A stretch of DNA of 64,000 nt from Liopterus haemorrhoidalis (lineage: Eukaryota; Arthropoda; Insecta; Coleoptera; Dytiscidae). This document shows, in pieces, positions 32,041-43,440 of this stretch. Both the position numbers and the translations under genes were made by a program. Position 1 is the stretch's first letter. The number at the start of each line of letters is the position of its first letter. The stretch covers positions 67,701,869 to 67,765,868 of the forward strand of contig OZ020612.1 in assembly GCA_963971575.1 (NCBI GenBank), written 5' to 3'. Under the pieces are notes generated by a model, which worked only from the letters and a program-made list of their open reading frames with translations, had not been told where the DNA came from and searched no databases.

Positions 32041-32874
32041 TTTACCGACCGCCAACATATATAAGGGAGGTATTGTGATCATACCGATTTTGACATTTTG
32101 AGATTTCGATGAATCTCCACGAACTGAGGTCCCTACATAACGTATTGACTATTTTTAGCATGATGTCTGTCTGTCCGTCCGTCCGTCCGTCCGTCCGTCC
32201 GTCCGTCTGTCTGTGTACACGTGCAGAGCAAATTCGGCTAAAAGGATTTTTATTTAAACTTCATATTTAAGTTTTTGGCATCAATGGCACGAGTTGATCA
32301 ACTTTTGGTAAAAATCGGCTGACTAGAAATGGGAGTTTACTCGTGTCGATTTTAAGATTATTGCGAATATTTAGCAACAGAAAAATATTTCGAAAAAATT
32401 TATTTAACAAAAGTTGCTATAAATGCAATAACTAACAACTTTTATTTGAGACATCTTTTGATAAAACAAAAAAAAAAAAGTATCTATTTTTTCATACTTA
32501 TATGTAACGTTTCCATGGTCATGATAAATAATATATCTGTTAAAAAATATTAGGCGTTAGAAAATATTAGTTATTTCTACTCTGCTGCTAGAATGTATTA
32601 ATGCAAGTACTTTGTGATGGCGGTCGGTCCTGTGGTGGCCACAGCTGATTTTAATATAAATTTGCTACGGTTAACTAGAAATGGGAGTTTACTCGTGTCG
32701 GTTTTAAGTTTTATGCGAATATTTAACAACAGAAATATTTCGAAAAAAAAATATTTAACAAAAGTTGCTATAAAAGCAATAACTAACTACTGCTATTTGA
32801 GACATTTTTTGATAAAGCAGCATAAATTAACAAATTGTGTTGGCGGTTGGTCCTGTGGTGGTCACAGCTGATTT
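32041..32874 (+). repeat. Repeat family R, copy 3, with tandemly duplicated tail
   Basis: R head at 32041 and a TCCG-rich tract at 32163-32214. The segment from CTAGAAATGGGAGTTTACTC to GGTCACAGCTGATTTT occurs twice (about 32323-32652 and 32676-32874), the second shorter. Confidence 0.8.
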
Positions 32875-33738
32875 TTAATTTTACGCTGTATGCAATATGA
32901 GCAGCTTTATGTATTTACCACTTTTGAACAGTCTAGTACGAAAATCTGACGGACCGGTGGTTGGGAAACACTGCTGTACATAACACTTACATACTTGTAT
33001 ATTGACATCACTTGATCCTCCTCCCAAGGTACCCCTTTGTTAAAGGTCCTACCTCATCCAAAATACATATGACCGGTATGTTTTATTAATTCTGTATTAA
33101 ATTAGATACAGTTCGCGTTTTAAATGGCTGTTAATTAAATGTATTGTAACAATATGTGAGAACTAGTTTGCAGTTAGATTTGAGTTATGTTTCCCATGAA
33201 CTTGTACATTGACAGAACTGTTGGCTCGGGTTCAAATTCAGTCTTCCACCTCTAAACTCACTACTCTGCAACTTTGTTATTTTGTACTGTCGGTTAGATT
33301 AATTACTATTACTAATAACTATTAGAAATAATTGACGAGTTATTTGTCCAATTCTTTAAATGAACTGTCATTTGTTGTACATTTTTTTATTAAACTTGAT
33401 CTGTTTCTATCTAGATATTTTGTTTTATTTCTGAATCTTGTCTATAAATAGGGAGTCATATTTTATTGTTTCGTGATAAAGTCATTAGATAAATCGTTGC
33501 CTAGCAATGATAGAGTAGCTATCATACATTCAATTGCATTATCTGTAATGAAGAATTATACCAGTATTAGCCATTTTTAAAATGAAGTACAGGGTAGAAC
33601 TGGCCCAATGAAATCTCTTTGTCTTGGACAATAACATTTGGATTACCGTACTTAGCTCTTTCGCACTGGAACCCTCCTATTCCGAAAGAGGTATATTTTG
33701 TACCCCAGAAATATTTGTTAATAAATAAAATATTCTTA
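32875..33738. other. No gene recognised; hAT-like end near 32950
   Basis: GGTGGTTGGGAAACACTGCTG near 32952 resembles a solo hAT-like terminus. Minus-strand text at 33590-33735 (FWGTKYTSFGIGGFQCERAK) is not recognised. Confidence 0.4.
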
Positions 33739-34806
33739 GGGCCGAGAGTTCCAGTTGCTAATAAACTGTCCAATAAGTTCATTAGCAACATATTTTTTTT
33801 TCCGAGAGTTCCATCCCGAAATAGTTATTAGGTTGCTAATAAATAGGCTTATTTGTCTAATAACTTATAGGCAACATGAATTGCTTAATAAAGTGACATA
33901 TAACCAAAAACAAGTTCGCAAAATGTGTTAATATTTCAATTTTAATTGAAAAACAGTATAATTTTAAAAGAATGTTTAGTTTTTAAACATTTCTATAATG
34001 GTGATTTTAGTGTTTTATATACATTTTAGTTGTATTTTGACGAAATCGATCTGTTTGGATGAATTTATAAATTATGGACAACCGTTTTTAGAATATTTTG
34101 GGCATTTATTGTAAATGTGATATATAAAGAACAATATATAAATATATATTTTTAAATAAACATTGTCTTTTATTTTTATATATGTATTTATTTCAATTAC
34201 GATTACAACACATTACAAACAATACTTATTACTATTTATATAAAAATGATAGAAAATAAGAAGACAGACGCAATTATTGGCAGAATAATAAAGATGTGTG
34301 GCTGAAAATTGCTGATAAGTTTAATTCATATTGTTTAAGGGATGTAATATAAAGCAAAATATGGCTGTCTTCTTATTTTCAGTCACTTTTATATTATAAA
34401 ATGCTATTTTTATTAACTCCTCTTCTATCTATATTGTCCTCTTTTTCTGTGATAAAATTTGTTGAATGCCGTTTAATTGTCATTTTAACAGTAACACAAA
34501 AAATATACGTAATGTCATTGAATGTAAAGTCAAACTATTAATTGTCAAAATATTTAATGTCAAAATATTCAGTGTCAAAATTTCATCTCACTTTAGCTCT
34601 ACAAATTTACGTATAGCTCTATCCCTCTTGCACCGTGTTACTATCTTCATAAGAAATACCAATACAAAAACAAAAAATTATGTTGCTAATAAACTATTAG
34701 AAGGATTTTGTAACTTGGAAATCACCAATAAATTTATTAGCTTCATAAATTTATTATGTGTCTAATAACTATTAGGGAGTTTATTAGGAACTGGAACTCT
34801 CGGCCC
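33739..34806. mobile_element. Harbinger-like MITE, 1068 bp, TTA duplication
   Basis: TIRs start GGGCCGAGAGTTCCAGTTGC (left) and GGGCCGAGAGTTCCAGTTCC (complement of right). TTA lies at 33736-33738 and 34807-34809. CTAATAA/TTATTAG motifs recur near both ends. No transposase. It provides the uninterrupted version of the sequence invaded by the mariner at 28856 (empty site near 34120). Confidence 0.9.
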
Positions 34807-34809
34807 TTA

Positions 34810-35443
34810 ATTGTATAAAAATTTTGTTTTGAATTTAATAAATTCATAAAAACTAAATTTAATAATGATTTACAATAAATATTTTAATTTAAAGATAATT
34901 TTTTAATGAAGATTCCGCTACAAAATAATTTTAGGAACCGCTGCTCTCTTGTAATTACTTGTATTATAACAGAGCCGATGCGTCAAGCGCCCAGCTAAGT
35001 TCAAGTTCGTTTTTTACGGCCCGCCATGGCTACCAATTTTTTTTTTAAATTTCTGTACTTTTCGACAAAGTTTTGGAATCCCTGCTATAGACATGGTTTC
35101 ATTAAGGTCTTTGTTTCCATATATCTGACCCTTTTATTCTAATTAAGCTATAAAATGTACTCCTATTATTTTTATCTTTTCAGAATGTTTTTTAGAAAAC
35201 AGTATAATTCATTTAATGTTAGTTCTTAGAAGATGCAACACTTTCTTGGTAAATTATTATTTTTAAAAAGTTACAACAATTATAAGAAGTTGCTCAAGTG
35301 TTTTTACCAAGAATTAAAATAAAAAGTTGTGGTCAGCACATGAGTTTTCAATTATAATTCCTTATTGATGGTGACTGTTTTATATTGACATTTGGAGATT
35401 TTTCCATATTATACGTGAGCTTCCCATTGGACAATCTTTCTTA
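34810..35443. other. No gene recognised
   Basis: AT-rich. Fragments such as AGGAACCGCTGCTC (34933) look like decayed hAT ends. Confidence 0.35.
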
Positions 35444-36031
35444 TACCCTTTTCACACTAGAACTTTAAGACGAGTGAACTTAAAGATCACCGATGTTTAA
35501 CATCGGTTTGCTTTCACACTTGATGTTTAGCTACAGCTACAGTAATTTTGTCCTTAAGTTACCGTCATGAAATTACCAATTTTGAACTGTCTGCGCAGAC
35601 GCACATTTTGAATTATTTTAAACAAATATGGTTATTTCATTTCATTCTACAATAAAGACACTACAATAAAGAATATATTACACCTGTATTAACATGTAAG
35701 TCGATACATTTTATCTCAATTATTGTAGCTCTGTATTTTATTAAACACATTATTAAAATAAATAATTTTATTATAACAATAAGTATAAACTTCTTATAAC
35801 GTCGATATAATACAGTATTCTTGTTTATGATAATATAAAATGTTGACAGCACAAATTCAAGGAGTATTTTTTTATAATAGAAATTAAGTTGGCAATGCGG
35901 ACGATGTTTAAGACGCAGATCTCTGTCTTAAATATCGCTTGTATTTAGACGAGGCCATACGGTTTCACATTAGCGTTTAAAGATACATTCACTTTAACAT
36001 CCGATCTTAAAGTTCTAGTGTGAAACGGGTA
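35444..36031. mobile_element. MITE, 588 bp, TTA duplication
   Basis: The ends TACCCTTTTCACACTAGAAC and the complement of the right end (TACCCGTTTCACACTAGAAC) are flanked by TTA (35441-35443 and 36032-36034). The left subterminal CACCGATGTTTAACATCGGT is itself palindromic. No coding capacity. Confidence 0.85.
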
Positions 36032-36034
36032 TTA

Positions 36035-36963
36035 GGTCATTTATAACAGTGCTTCCTAACTTTAGAAGTCATTTTGAATCATTTTTTTTTTAAATCTTTA
36101 TAGTCCTTATATTAAATACTTCAAATTTGCACAAACAAAAAGAATTCATTTTTTGAACTTGTCTATTTATGGTTATTTAAAATTATTAAAATATTAATCA
36201 TTATCACTATTACCATTGTGATATCAATGATACGTCGAATTGTTCTCGAGAGAGGTCGAGAAAAACTGATCTGGAACATTTTATTTGTCATCCTCTTCAC
36301 GTATTATATGTACTGTAATTTTCTGTTTCCTCTTTCTTGGGTGATACTCTTTTAAGATTCTTTACGAGTGCCTTGATATCTCAATTAGATATTTTCGTTT
36401 AGATGTTGAGTACGTCTGGTTTAAGAGGGTTTTGTTTGGTACATGTATGGTTATTTATTTTGAGATGACGTCACAGTTTTGTAGGTCACCAGATGCAGAC
36501 AACGTGTTTTATTTCTTGTCTGTTTTAGTTCCGCGTTTTCATACACACTCGCTGTAATAAACATAAAAAATTATATAAAAGCAGAAAATAGAAAAATAAT
36601 ATAAGTTTGTATACGAGCACAATTCTGCGCGTCAACAGGATGGTAGAATATACACTGTTTTTTTTTTTTTGAGTTTCACCATTTCATAAACTATCAGAAG
36701 TAAAAAGTCAGTTTATTTATTTTTTTTAAAGGCTTTCTGGTTCGGACGTTATATGGTAGAAATTTTATTTGATTAAATTAGTTTCAAAAATTGGTCAGAC
36801 AAGTGCTTGTGTGAATTTTTACATATCTTTTACCTGACATTTTTTTTTCCCGAGATAATGCATTTTCAATTTTATTTTAACCCTTTTAAAGACATTGTCC
36901 GAATTTCTAACCCGGTACAATTAAAAGTAACGTAGCGAAGTCCCCATCCAATTTGGTTGGACA
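36035..36963. other. No gene recognised
   Basis: CAGTGCTTCCTAACTTT at 36050 may be a solo hAT-like end. Otherwise anonymous. Confidence 0.35.
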
Positions 36964-37056
36964 ATATGGGTCAGCTCGTTAGCGCAACCCTTTGTGTTGC
37001 GAGTTCATTATCTGTGTGTGTGTGGGTAATGGGTTCGAACCCCGCACGGGGCGTGG
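36964..37056 (+). ncRNA. tRNA-like Pol III promoter module (SINE head or tRNA pseudogene)
   Basis: A-box-like GGTCAGCTCGTTAGCGC is followed by a perfect 5-bp stem, GCAAC...GTTGC, closing a 7-nt anticodon-like loop (CCTTTGT). A T-arm with B box GGTTCGAACC follows at 37032-37041. The variable region is far too long (a TG run) and no 7-bp acceptor stem pairs, so this is a SINE-type or pseudo-tRNA sequence, not a functional tRNA gene. Confidence 0.45.
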
Positions 37057-37415
37057 ACATCATTGTTAATGTCCACACTACATAATCAGTGATGATTAAC
37101 AGTCTACAGACAGACCATTGTTTTATGTTACATGGTATTTATCTTGCATTTTTTATCAATAAATTTATCTTATAACTAATACACTTATTCTGAATATTTT
37201 TACACCGCTCTAAAATTAGGAAACTGGTCCGATGTGCGGCCTATAAGATGGTGTCTGAGCAAATTATACCGCAATATTTCATGTTTAGAATAGCCACATA
37301 AGGAAATAACACCGCCGTAAAAGATAACATATATTGTTTAAAATAGCCCTTACTAAAACATGATGATTTGTGGAATGAAACGAAAATTAAAAAAAAAATC
37401 TAACTGATCCTTCTA

Positions 37416-38663
37416 TTAGGTGTACCGGAAAGTTTTTTCGTTTTTATTATTAGTGCAGTATGCGAACTAGTCACGACTTATTCACTGAATTAAACAGACG
37501 TCTTTTGCGTTTTGATTAAACTCTGTAATCTTGAGTACCTAATTATTGTTTTCGTTTCATTTTAAACCCTTGCATTTTAAAATGGCGGAAGAATTTTTAT
37601 CAAAACATTTTTTATGCTGTTTAATGTTGTATGAGTATCATAAAAAAATCTGCTACAGTTGCTACATAAAACATTTGCACTGTTTATGGTGATAAACTAA
37701 GTGTACGCATATGTCAACAGTGGTTTAAAAAATTTAAATCAGGAAATTGGATGATGAACTTCGATCTGGAAGGCCCTATAACGGAATAATTTATTATGAG
37801 ATATTAAAATCGGAGCAAAGTGTCCTTAAAGGAGTTGAAAATATTATTACAATTGGAACGAAACAATCAAAATACTTTAAGATCAATTGCACAAACCGTT
37901 GGTGTCAGTATTGGATCTGTTTTTAACTTCTTAAAAAAAGAAAAGTTTCGATCATACAAATTTCAAAAACATCAAGAATTGTTAGGGACGCAGCAGTACG
38001 TATGGATTTTTGTTTTGAAATGTTTGAAAAAATTAAATCCGACCCAACAATGCTTCAAAGAATTTTATTTACTAACGAAGCAACGTTCACTCTAAATGGT
38101 GAAGTGCACAGACAAAATTTTAGGTACTGGAGTCGAGAAAATTTACATTTGTTTCATTCCTCCCGAACTCAAAGGCCGATAAAAATTAAATGTTTGGGCA
38201 GGGATAATAGGAACCAATATTATAGGGCCTTTTTTTATTGACGGTAACCTTAATGCTGCAAAATATCTAGCCCTTTTGCAAAACCAAATATTACCTGCGT
38301 TGCGAAACCTGAATATTAATGGACAAGTATGGTTTCATCATGATGGGGCACAAGTTCATTATTCTAGAATAGTTACATAGAACTTTCCCAAATAGCTTAG
38401 CAAATAGGATTGGAAGAGGAGGGTCGATGAATTGGCCAGCGAGATCTCCGGATTTGGCACCCAATGATTTTTTTTATTGAGGATATTTAAAGGCCAAAGT
38501 ATATAATGGAGAACTTAGGGATGTTGCTGAACTACAAGACAAAATTGTTCAAGCATCCAACAATATACCTCAAGAGCAATTGCTGAATATTTTGAATAAT
38601 TTTTATGAACGCTTAACATTTTGTATGCAAGTAAACGGAGAAACTTTTGAACATTTATTATAA
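37416..38663 (+). mobile_element. Decayed mariner
   Basis: A TA at 37414-37415 precedes a mariner-style end, TTAGGTGTACCGGAAAGTTT. A broken transposase follows. The matching right TIR was not found, so the right boundary is set at the transposase stop codon. Confidence 0.75.
37582..38663 (+). pseudogene. Mariner transposase, multiple frameshifts
   Basis: From MAEEFLSKHF, blocks in order: RICQQWFKKFKSGNW (first HTH), SIAQTVGVSIGSVFNFLKKE (second HTH), ILFTNEATFTLNGEVHRQNF (first catalytic block, D changed to N), QVWFHHDGAQVHYS (second D), MNWPARSPDLAPNDFF (third D), and a tail ending NGETFEHLL. At least four frame breaks or stops. It is older than the 28856 mariner and of a different subfamily. 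Confidence 0.88.
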
Positions 38664-39517
38664 GTTTTTATTAGTTATTTATTTATTTATTTATTTTTTT
38701 TTTTATTTGCATTTTCAATAAAATATTTTGATTTTGCTAGTAAATATGGTTTTTTCTATGTTGCAAATGAAAATGAACACGATTTATATTGCTGTCAAAA
38801 ACTGTATACATGGTAATGACATAGTACATGTTGCATTAAAAAATAAATTCACTGTATTTTATATATGAAGACATATCAAATTTAGTTCAGAACCTAAGTA
38901 CGCCCTAATTTAACTTATTAACTTATAACATTATCAGGATTAACTTACCAATATAAATTATTTTAATTTTAAAATTTGATTTGAAATTCGTCTCTTTTCT
39001 TCGTATTAATCTGTATTGAAGACATGGAATTGTGATCGTTTGAAATCCCCCGTGAATCGATGTGTGCGCAGGGGTGTAAAACAGCCGGGCCTTCCCCATG
39101 GTGGGGGCGGCGAAAGTAGGGACGGGCATGCTGCCTCCTCGTAGCCGGTAACTTGAACATATCACGCGACGCCGTGCTAACGAAACCACGTGGTAGGGAA
39201 CACAGTGTTTACAAGTGTTCACAAGTGAAGTGATCTGTGAAAAAAAAATTGTGATTTATTAAACATTATTTGGTAAGTTTTTTAAATAATTTGGATGTAT
39301 AAAAAATTCGTTAGTATTCTAAGACAATGAAGAACAATTTTAATACATAGCGAGCGGTCAAAATCATTCTGATATGGTAGGGTACCCGGAAATCAACCGG
39401 ACCGGCAAAGAATACTAAGATCCGGTGTCAGGTACAGCGTATTTTATGACAAATTAAGATAAAGTGAATAACTGAAATTAATTGGATTAATGATCAATGA
39501 TGAATTGGATTTAATAA
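38664..39517. other. No gene; GC-rich patch at about 39040-39200
   Basis: A conspicuously GC- and CpG-rich ~150-bp patch (CCATGGTGGGGGCGGCGAAA...) stands out from the AT-rich surroundings. Minus-strand reading gives a short ORF (MPVPTFAAPTMGKARL) that I do not recognise. It could be the 5' region of a retroelement or a small regulatory island. Confidence 0.4.
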
Positions 39518-39593
39518 AATTTATTTGACATACGAGTAATTTGAGTTACGAGCTCCGTCACGGAACGAATTAAACTCTGTCAAGGTACCACTG
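39518..39593. mobile_element. Solo Tigger/pogo-like terminus
   Basis: TTTGACATACGAGTAATTTG ... GGTACCACTG then TA is one TIR of a pogo-type element (complement CAGTGGTACCTTGAC). A sister terminus is at 45772-45848. No partner end is nearby. Confidence 0.65.
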
Positions 39594-40332
39594 TACTTTA
39601 AATTTCAAAAATGGGAGATTATTTTAAATTACAGTTTCCTTGCGTCTCACTGAAGGAGTTTTCTTCACTCTTTTTAATATTCTAAATATTCTTTAACTTG
39701 ATATGCTACTAGACGGTGATAAGTATTTAAGCCAATATCGATAGTTTAGGACAGTGATGCCTACGGTCCGCAGGCCGGATCCGGCCCGATAATAAGTTTG
39801 AAACGACCCGCACGAAATTTCTGCCCCATTGTCCTCAGGTGTGTATGTTTTTTTTATGACTTATTTCGTGGTATCCGCTACCTGGTACATTTTTAGTACC
39901 CATTTTATCATTAGTTAAAATCATTTCATTAAAAATTTAAATTATTGTGATTAAACGTCGTTAGACGAGAACTGACGCAACTTTTTTATTTTAGAATGAT
40001 TTTTTTTTTAATTTACCCCAAATTGTATTTTCAAACTAATTTCGATAATTAATTTTACATATTAATTAAAATCAGAATTTTGGAGGTTCTTATTTTGAAA
40101 AGAAATTGAGGCACTAAAGGGTTAAGGAAAATGGTTAAACAGTATTGAATATTTCCAATTTGGTTTTCATTCTTGAACAAAACAACAAAATGTTGTTTCC
40201 GTTCTTTAAAAAATTCTGACAATATCGTTATTTTCTTTTCGTTTGTTATCGTCCTTGATAAGAATGAACCAAAGAGTCGATAGTTTTTCAGATTTCGACT
40301 CCTGACACCCCCAAGAAACTGCGTCTCTTCCA
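39594..40332. other. No gene; hAT-like end near 39750
   Basis: CAGTGATGCCTACGGTCCGC followed by GGCCGGATCCGGCCCG is the form of a hAT-type terminus with a GC-rich palindrome. Confidence 0.4.
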
Positions 40333-40490
40333 AGAAGCTTCGTCACCTGCAAAAAGTTTCGATTTCTCCAAAAAAACTTCGACTCTTCCAAAGAGCTTCG
40401 ATTCCTCCAAAAGGCTACGACTCCTCCAAAAAGCTTCGACTTTTCCAAAAAGCTTCGACTTCTCCAAAAAGCTTCGACTCCTCCCTATAA
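40333..40490. repeat. ~18-bp minisatellite
   Basis: About nine imperfect units of CTTCGACTCCTCCAAAAAG in tandem. The overlapping minus-strand ORFs are products of the repeat. Confidence 0.8.
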
Positions 40491-40817
40491 CTCCTCCATT
40501 CCCGACTCCGACTCCTCATCCCTGGTAAAAATTCTAGTTTGCTATTTTTCTTAAACCTCCATTGATCATCATCGTGTTTGGGAGGGGCCGAATTATGTCT
40601 TGCCTAGGGCACCAAATTATGTTTTGCCTAGGGGCCCAGAATCAAGTCATTGCGCCAAAGAAATTCTGCTGGCACAGCCCTGCCGAAATAGAATATTTAT
40701 TGGTCAAATATGTTTTGTACATTTTGGTAATATAACATAATTTTTTCAACAATGTCGCCCGTTAATCTTGTTAGGGTTTTGTAGGTATGACCAAAAAACC
40801 CTTATACCGTCATTCTG

Positions 40818-40819
40818 TC

Positions 40820-40913
<94 letters not shown>
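40818..40913. repeat. (TCTG)n microsatellite, ~24 pure units
   Basis: Uninterrupted TCTG/GTCT repeats at the left end of the TIR element. Confidence 0.97.
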
Positions 40914-41389
40914 TCGGTAAAAATTGTAGCCAAACGGCTAATCCTAGAGAGTTGAAATTTGGCATGTTTATACAACTCTTTGACCCGCACATAGGAAAAA
41001 TACTAAAACATCTAAAAAACATATCCCTCTAAAAATATAAACAAATATGTGCTCATCGAAAAAAAAAAAATGTTTTTAAAATTCTGAGTAGGGTATCAAA
41101 TGAAAGCCCTTAGTACGTGGATTAACGATCAAAATTTTATTTTTGCAAAATAAATTATTTTGATGCGATTTTTGCCCAAATTGTGCAAAAATTTTTTTGT
41201 CCCACACCCTGTAGCCCAGATGGTTTAAACTAAAAATCTGAAAAAATTCTAAGTAATGTACATTGGTGTGAACCGGAATAGTACAACAGGAATTTTTGAT
41301 CAGATTATGTTTTCGGAAAATAACGCATTTTTTGTGTTTTTAACTAAAATATGTTAACTATTTAATACGTTGTGTAACATACCAAATCA

Positions 41390-41467
41390 GTAGCTCTCGT
41401 GGCGTGGTTGGATTTGTCGTACGCTTAATAATACAACTAAACTTGCAAACTAGGGTTCGAATCCTGT
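41390..41467 (+). ncRNA. tRNA-like module in TIR element
   Basis: GTAGCTCTCGTGGCGTGGTT (A-box region) and GGGTTCGAATCC (B box, about 41454-41465) occupy tRNA-like positions. The sister element has the same block at 43010-43080. Confidence 0.5.
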
Positions 41468-42407
41468 TGATTTTATTTTTTGTTTTTTTTTTGTTAAAAT
41501 TCTAGTTATATTTGGTAAATGTTGCATTTAATTTTTAAAAGCGTAAATTTAATAACCAGTGGAAAGTGTTGAAATTATAATTTAATTCTATGTTTGACGA
41601 AATCAAAGGGCGGGACTTATGATGTTAGCAACCAATGGAAGCCATATGTGCAATTTTCAAAATCTTAATGAACTTTGCTATATAAAAAAAAATACTGCAT
41701 ATATTTAGAAACTTAAATAATGGTATTAGGCATTCGAATTAAAATTCATAAAAAAATATTTTGACATAAAATTTGTTTTGGCATCCCAAATAATCATCGT
41801 TCAGTTACTAAATACCTGCAAAACCCAGAAATGTGTGAAAATTCACACTTCACATCAATTTTTTTTTGAGTGATGTTTTTCGAACACTAGATTAGACTGA
41901 TATTTTTATCGTCTAGGCAGACACTTGAGTGCCCCTATAAGGGTTTCTTGATTATACCTACGAAATCCTATAAGATTTATTGCATGTTTTAACCCCTATT
42001 CACTCTTAACCGACTGTATATTATAAAAATGTTTGATATTAAACATATATTTAATCTTTTTTTAAAATCCAATTTATTTTGCAAAGAGCTGAAACGATTT
42101 GGGTTCAAGGAAATGTGAATTTTAATTGGAGTCGTTGTATACAGTAGAGTGCGTTCATGGCTCGAAGTGCTCTCAAACTGCATTGTACAGTTCTGCAAAT
42201 ACACTTTTATATCCGAGCATTTTACATTCGCAACACTTATTAAATTCTTCTACTAGACCTCATCCATAAAACAGGAAATTGTCAATAAATGCAAATATTC
42301 AAGATAGCCGCTTTTAAATAAATGGTCCAATACCTTGATGTCGCTATTGTCTAATTCTAAGCATTTCTAAGCTGACCTAAAGATAAAACTTTGCAATATC
42401 TATGTTA

Positions 42408-42597
42408 CTGTGAATGACTAAATGCGGTCAGTATCAGCAATGACCGGTCAGTGTCCCAAAATTAAAAAATTAAAAAAAGATCTTCTTTCAGCTTACTTCG
42501 AGCTTTTCGACTTCTGCTAATCTAGATTTTTACTAACTAAACCTAATCTGACATTGACCGGTCGATGTTGACACTGACCGCATTCGGTCATTCACAG
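42408..42597. mobile_element. 190-bp palindromic MITE, TA target
   Basis: The left arm CTGTGAATGACTAAATGCGG mirrors the right arm (complement CTGTGAATGACCGAATGCGG) for about 55 bp, including ACCGGTCA. TA lies at 42406-42407 and 42598-42599. Confidence 0.85.
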
Positions 42598-42962
42598 TAG
42601 CATCTATATCAGTAAAATTAGAGGCTATAGGTTACTGGTTTTTTAATTTTTTCGGCCTCATATCTGATTTTTACGCGTTTCAGATGATTATAAAGCAATA
42701 TCCGAAAAAAAAATCAATTTTTGTCTGTTTGTCTCCGAGATTCACGCAAATACGGCTGGATATATTTTTAAGTAATTTGGAATGATGATAGAGTTAACCC
42801 AGGAATCCAATATAGGCCATAAAAAATCACAAATTTTGTATTCTGGGGCTTAATTAAAACTGTTTATTAAAAAAATTTAAATATTATTGACTTAACAGAA
42901 AAATATATATAATAAAAATTGTGTATAGTAATAAACAAATATTTTTTGTTCAATGCATTTTT

Positions 42963-43440
42963 ATGTTTTTGTAGGTATGACCAAAAATATACTTATACCG
43001 TCATTTTGTAGCGTATCCTGGTCTAATGGTTAGCTTGCTCGCTTGCTACGCAGCAAACTAGGGTTCGCTCCCGGGCAGTGGAGACAATTTTAGTTTTTTT
43101 TATTTTTTCCATTTTTATTTTGTTGAAATTATTTTGTCAAAATTCTAATTATATTTTGGCAATTATTGCATTTAATTTTTAAGAGCGTAAATTTAATAAC
43201 CAGTTGGAATTGTTGGAATTATATTTTCATTTGTATTATGTATACGAAACCAGAAGGACGGAGCATATGACTTAAAATAAACCAATGGAAGCCATAGGCG
43301 TAATTTTAAAAATCTTAATGAACCTTGATATACAAAAAAAAATACTACATATTTAGAAACCTAAATAATGATACAAGGTATTCAAATTAAAATTAACAAA
43401 AAAAATTTTAACATAAAATTTGTTTTTAAAGCTCTTACAT
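42963..43440. mobile_element. TIR element with tRNA-like module, copy 2 (partial)
   Basis: Starts TTTTGTAGGTATGACCAAAA and continues with ACTTATACCGTCATT as in copy 1. It lacks the TCTG tract and the right TIR. The 300-bp 3' half (AGCGTAAATTTAATAACCAG ... ACATAAAATTTGTTTT) matches 41490-41790. Confidence 0.7.
43010..43080 (+). ncRNA. tRNA-like module (A and B boxes)
   Basis: GTAGCGTATCCTGGTCTAATGGTTAGC is split here into the A-box core TGGTCTAATGGTTAGC, with a stem region GCTTGCTACGCAGC and the B-box GGGTTCGCTCCC about 35 nt later. It is better preserved than the copy at 41390 and is probably derived from a tRNA, as in SINE heads. Confidence 0.5.

Larger units (their letters stand above)
40774..41968. 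mobile_element. TIR element with (TCTG)n and tRNA-like module, copy 1
   Basis: The ends GGGTTTTGTAGGTATGACCA and the complement of the right end (GGATTTCGTAGGTATAATCA) have TA on both sides. Each TIR can itself fold (GGGTTT...AAACCC). Inside are a pure TCTG microsatellite, GTAGCCAAACGGCTAATCC, a tRNA-like B box, and about 300 bp shared with 43130-43440. No transposase. Confidence 0.75.

Noticed and set aside
33567..33831. ORFs on both strands next to the Harbinger-like left end.
   Set aside because: They run into TIR sequence on one side and have no recognisable family.
36964..37056. Functional tRNA-Lys gene.
   Set aside because: C instead of T before the anticodon, no acceptor stem and an oversized variable region.
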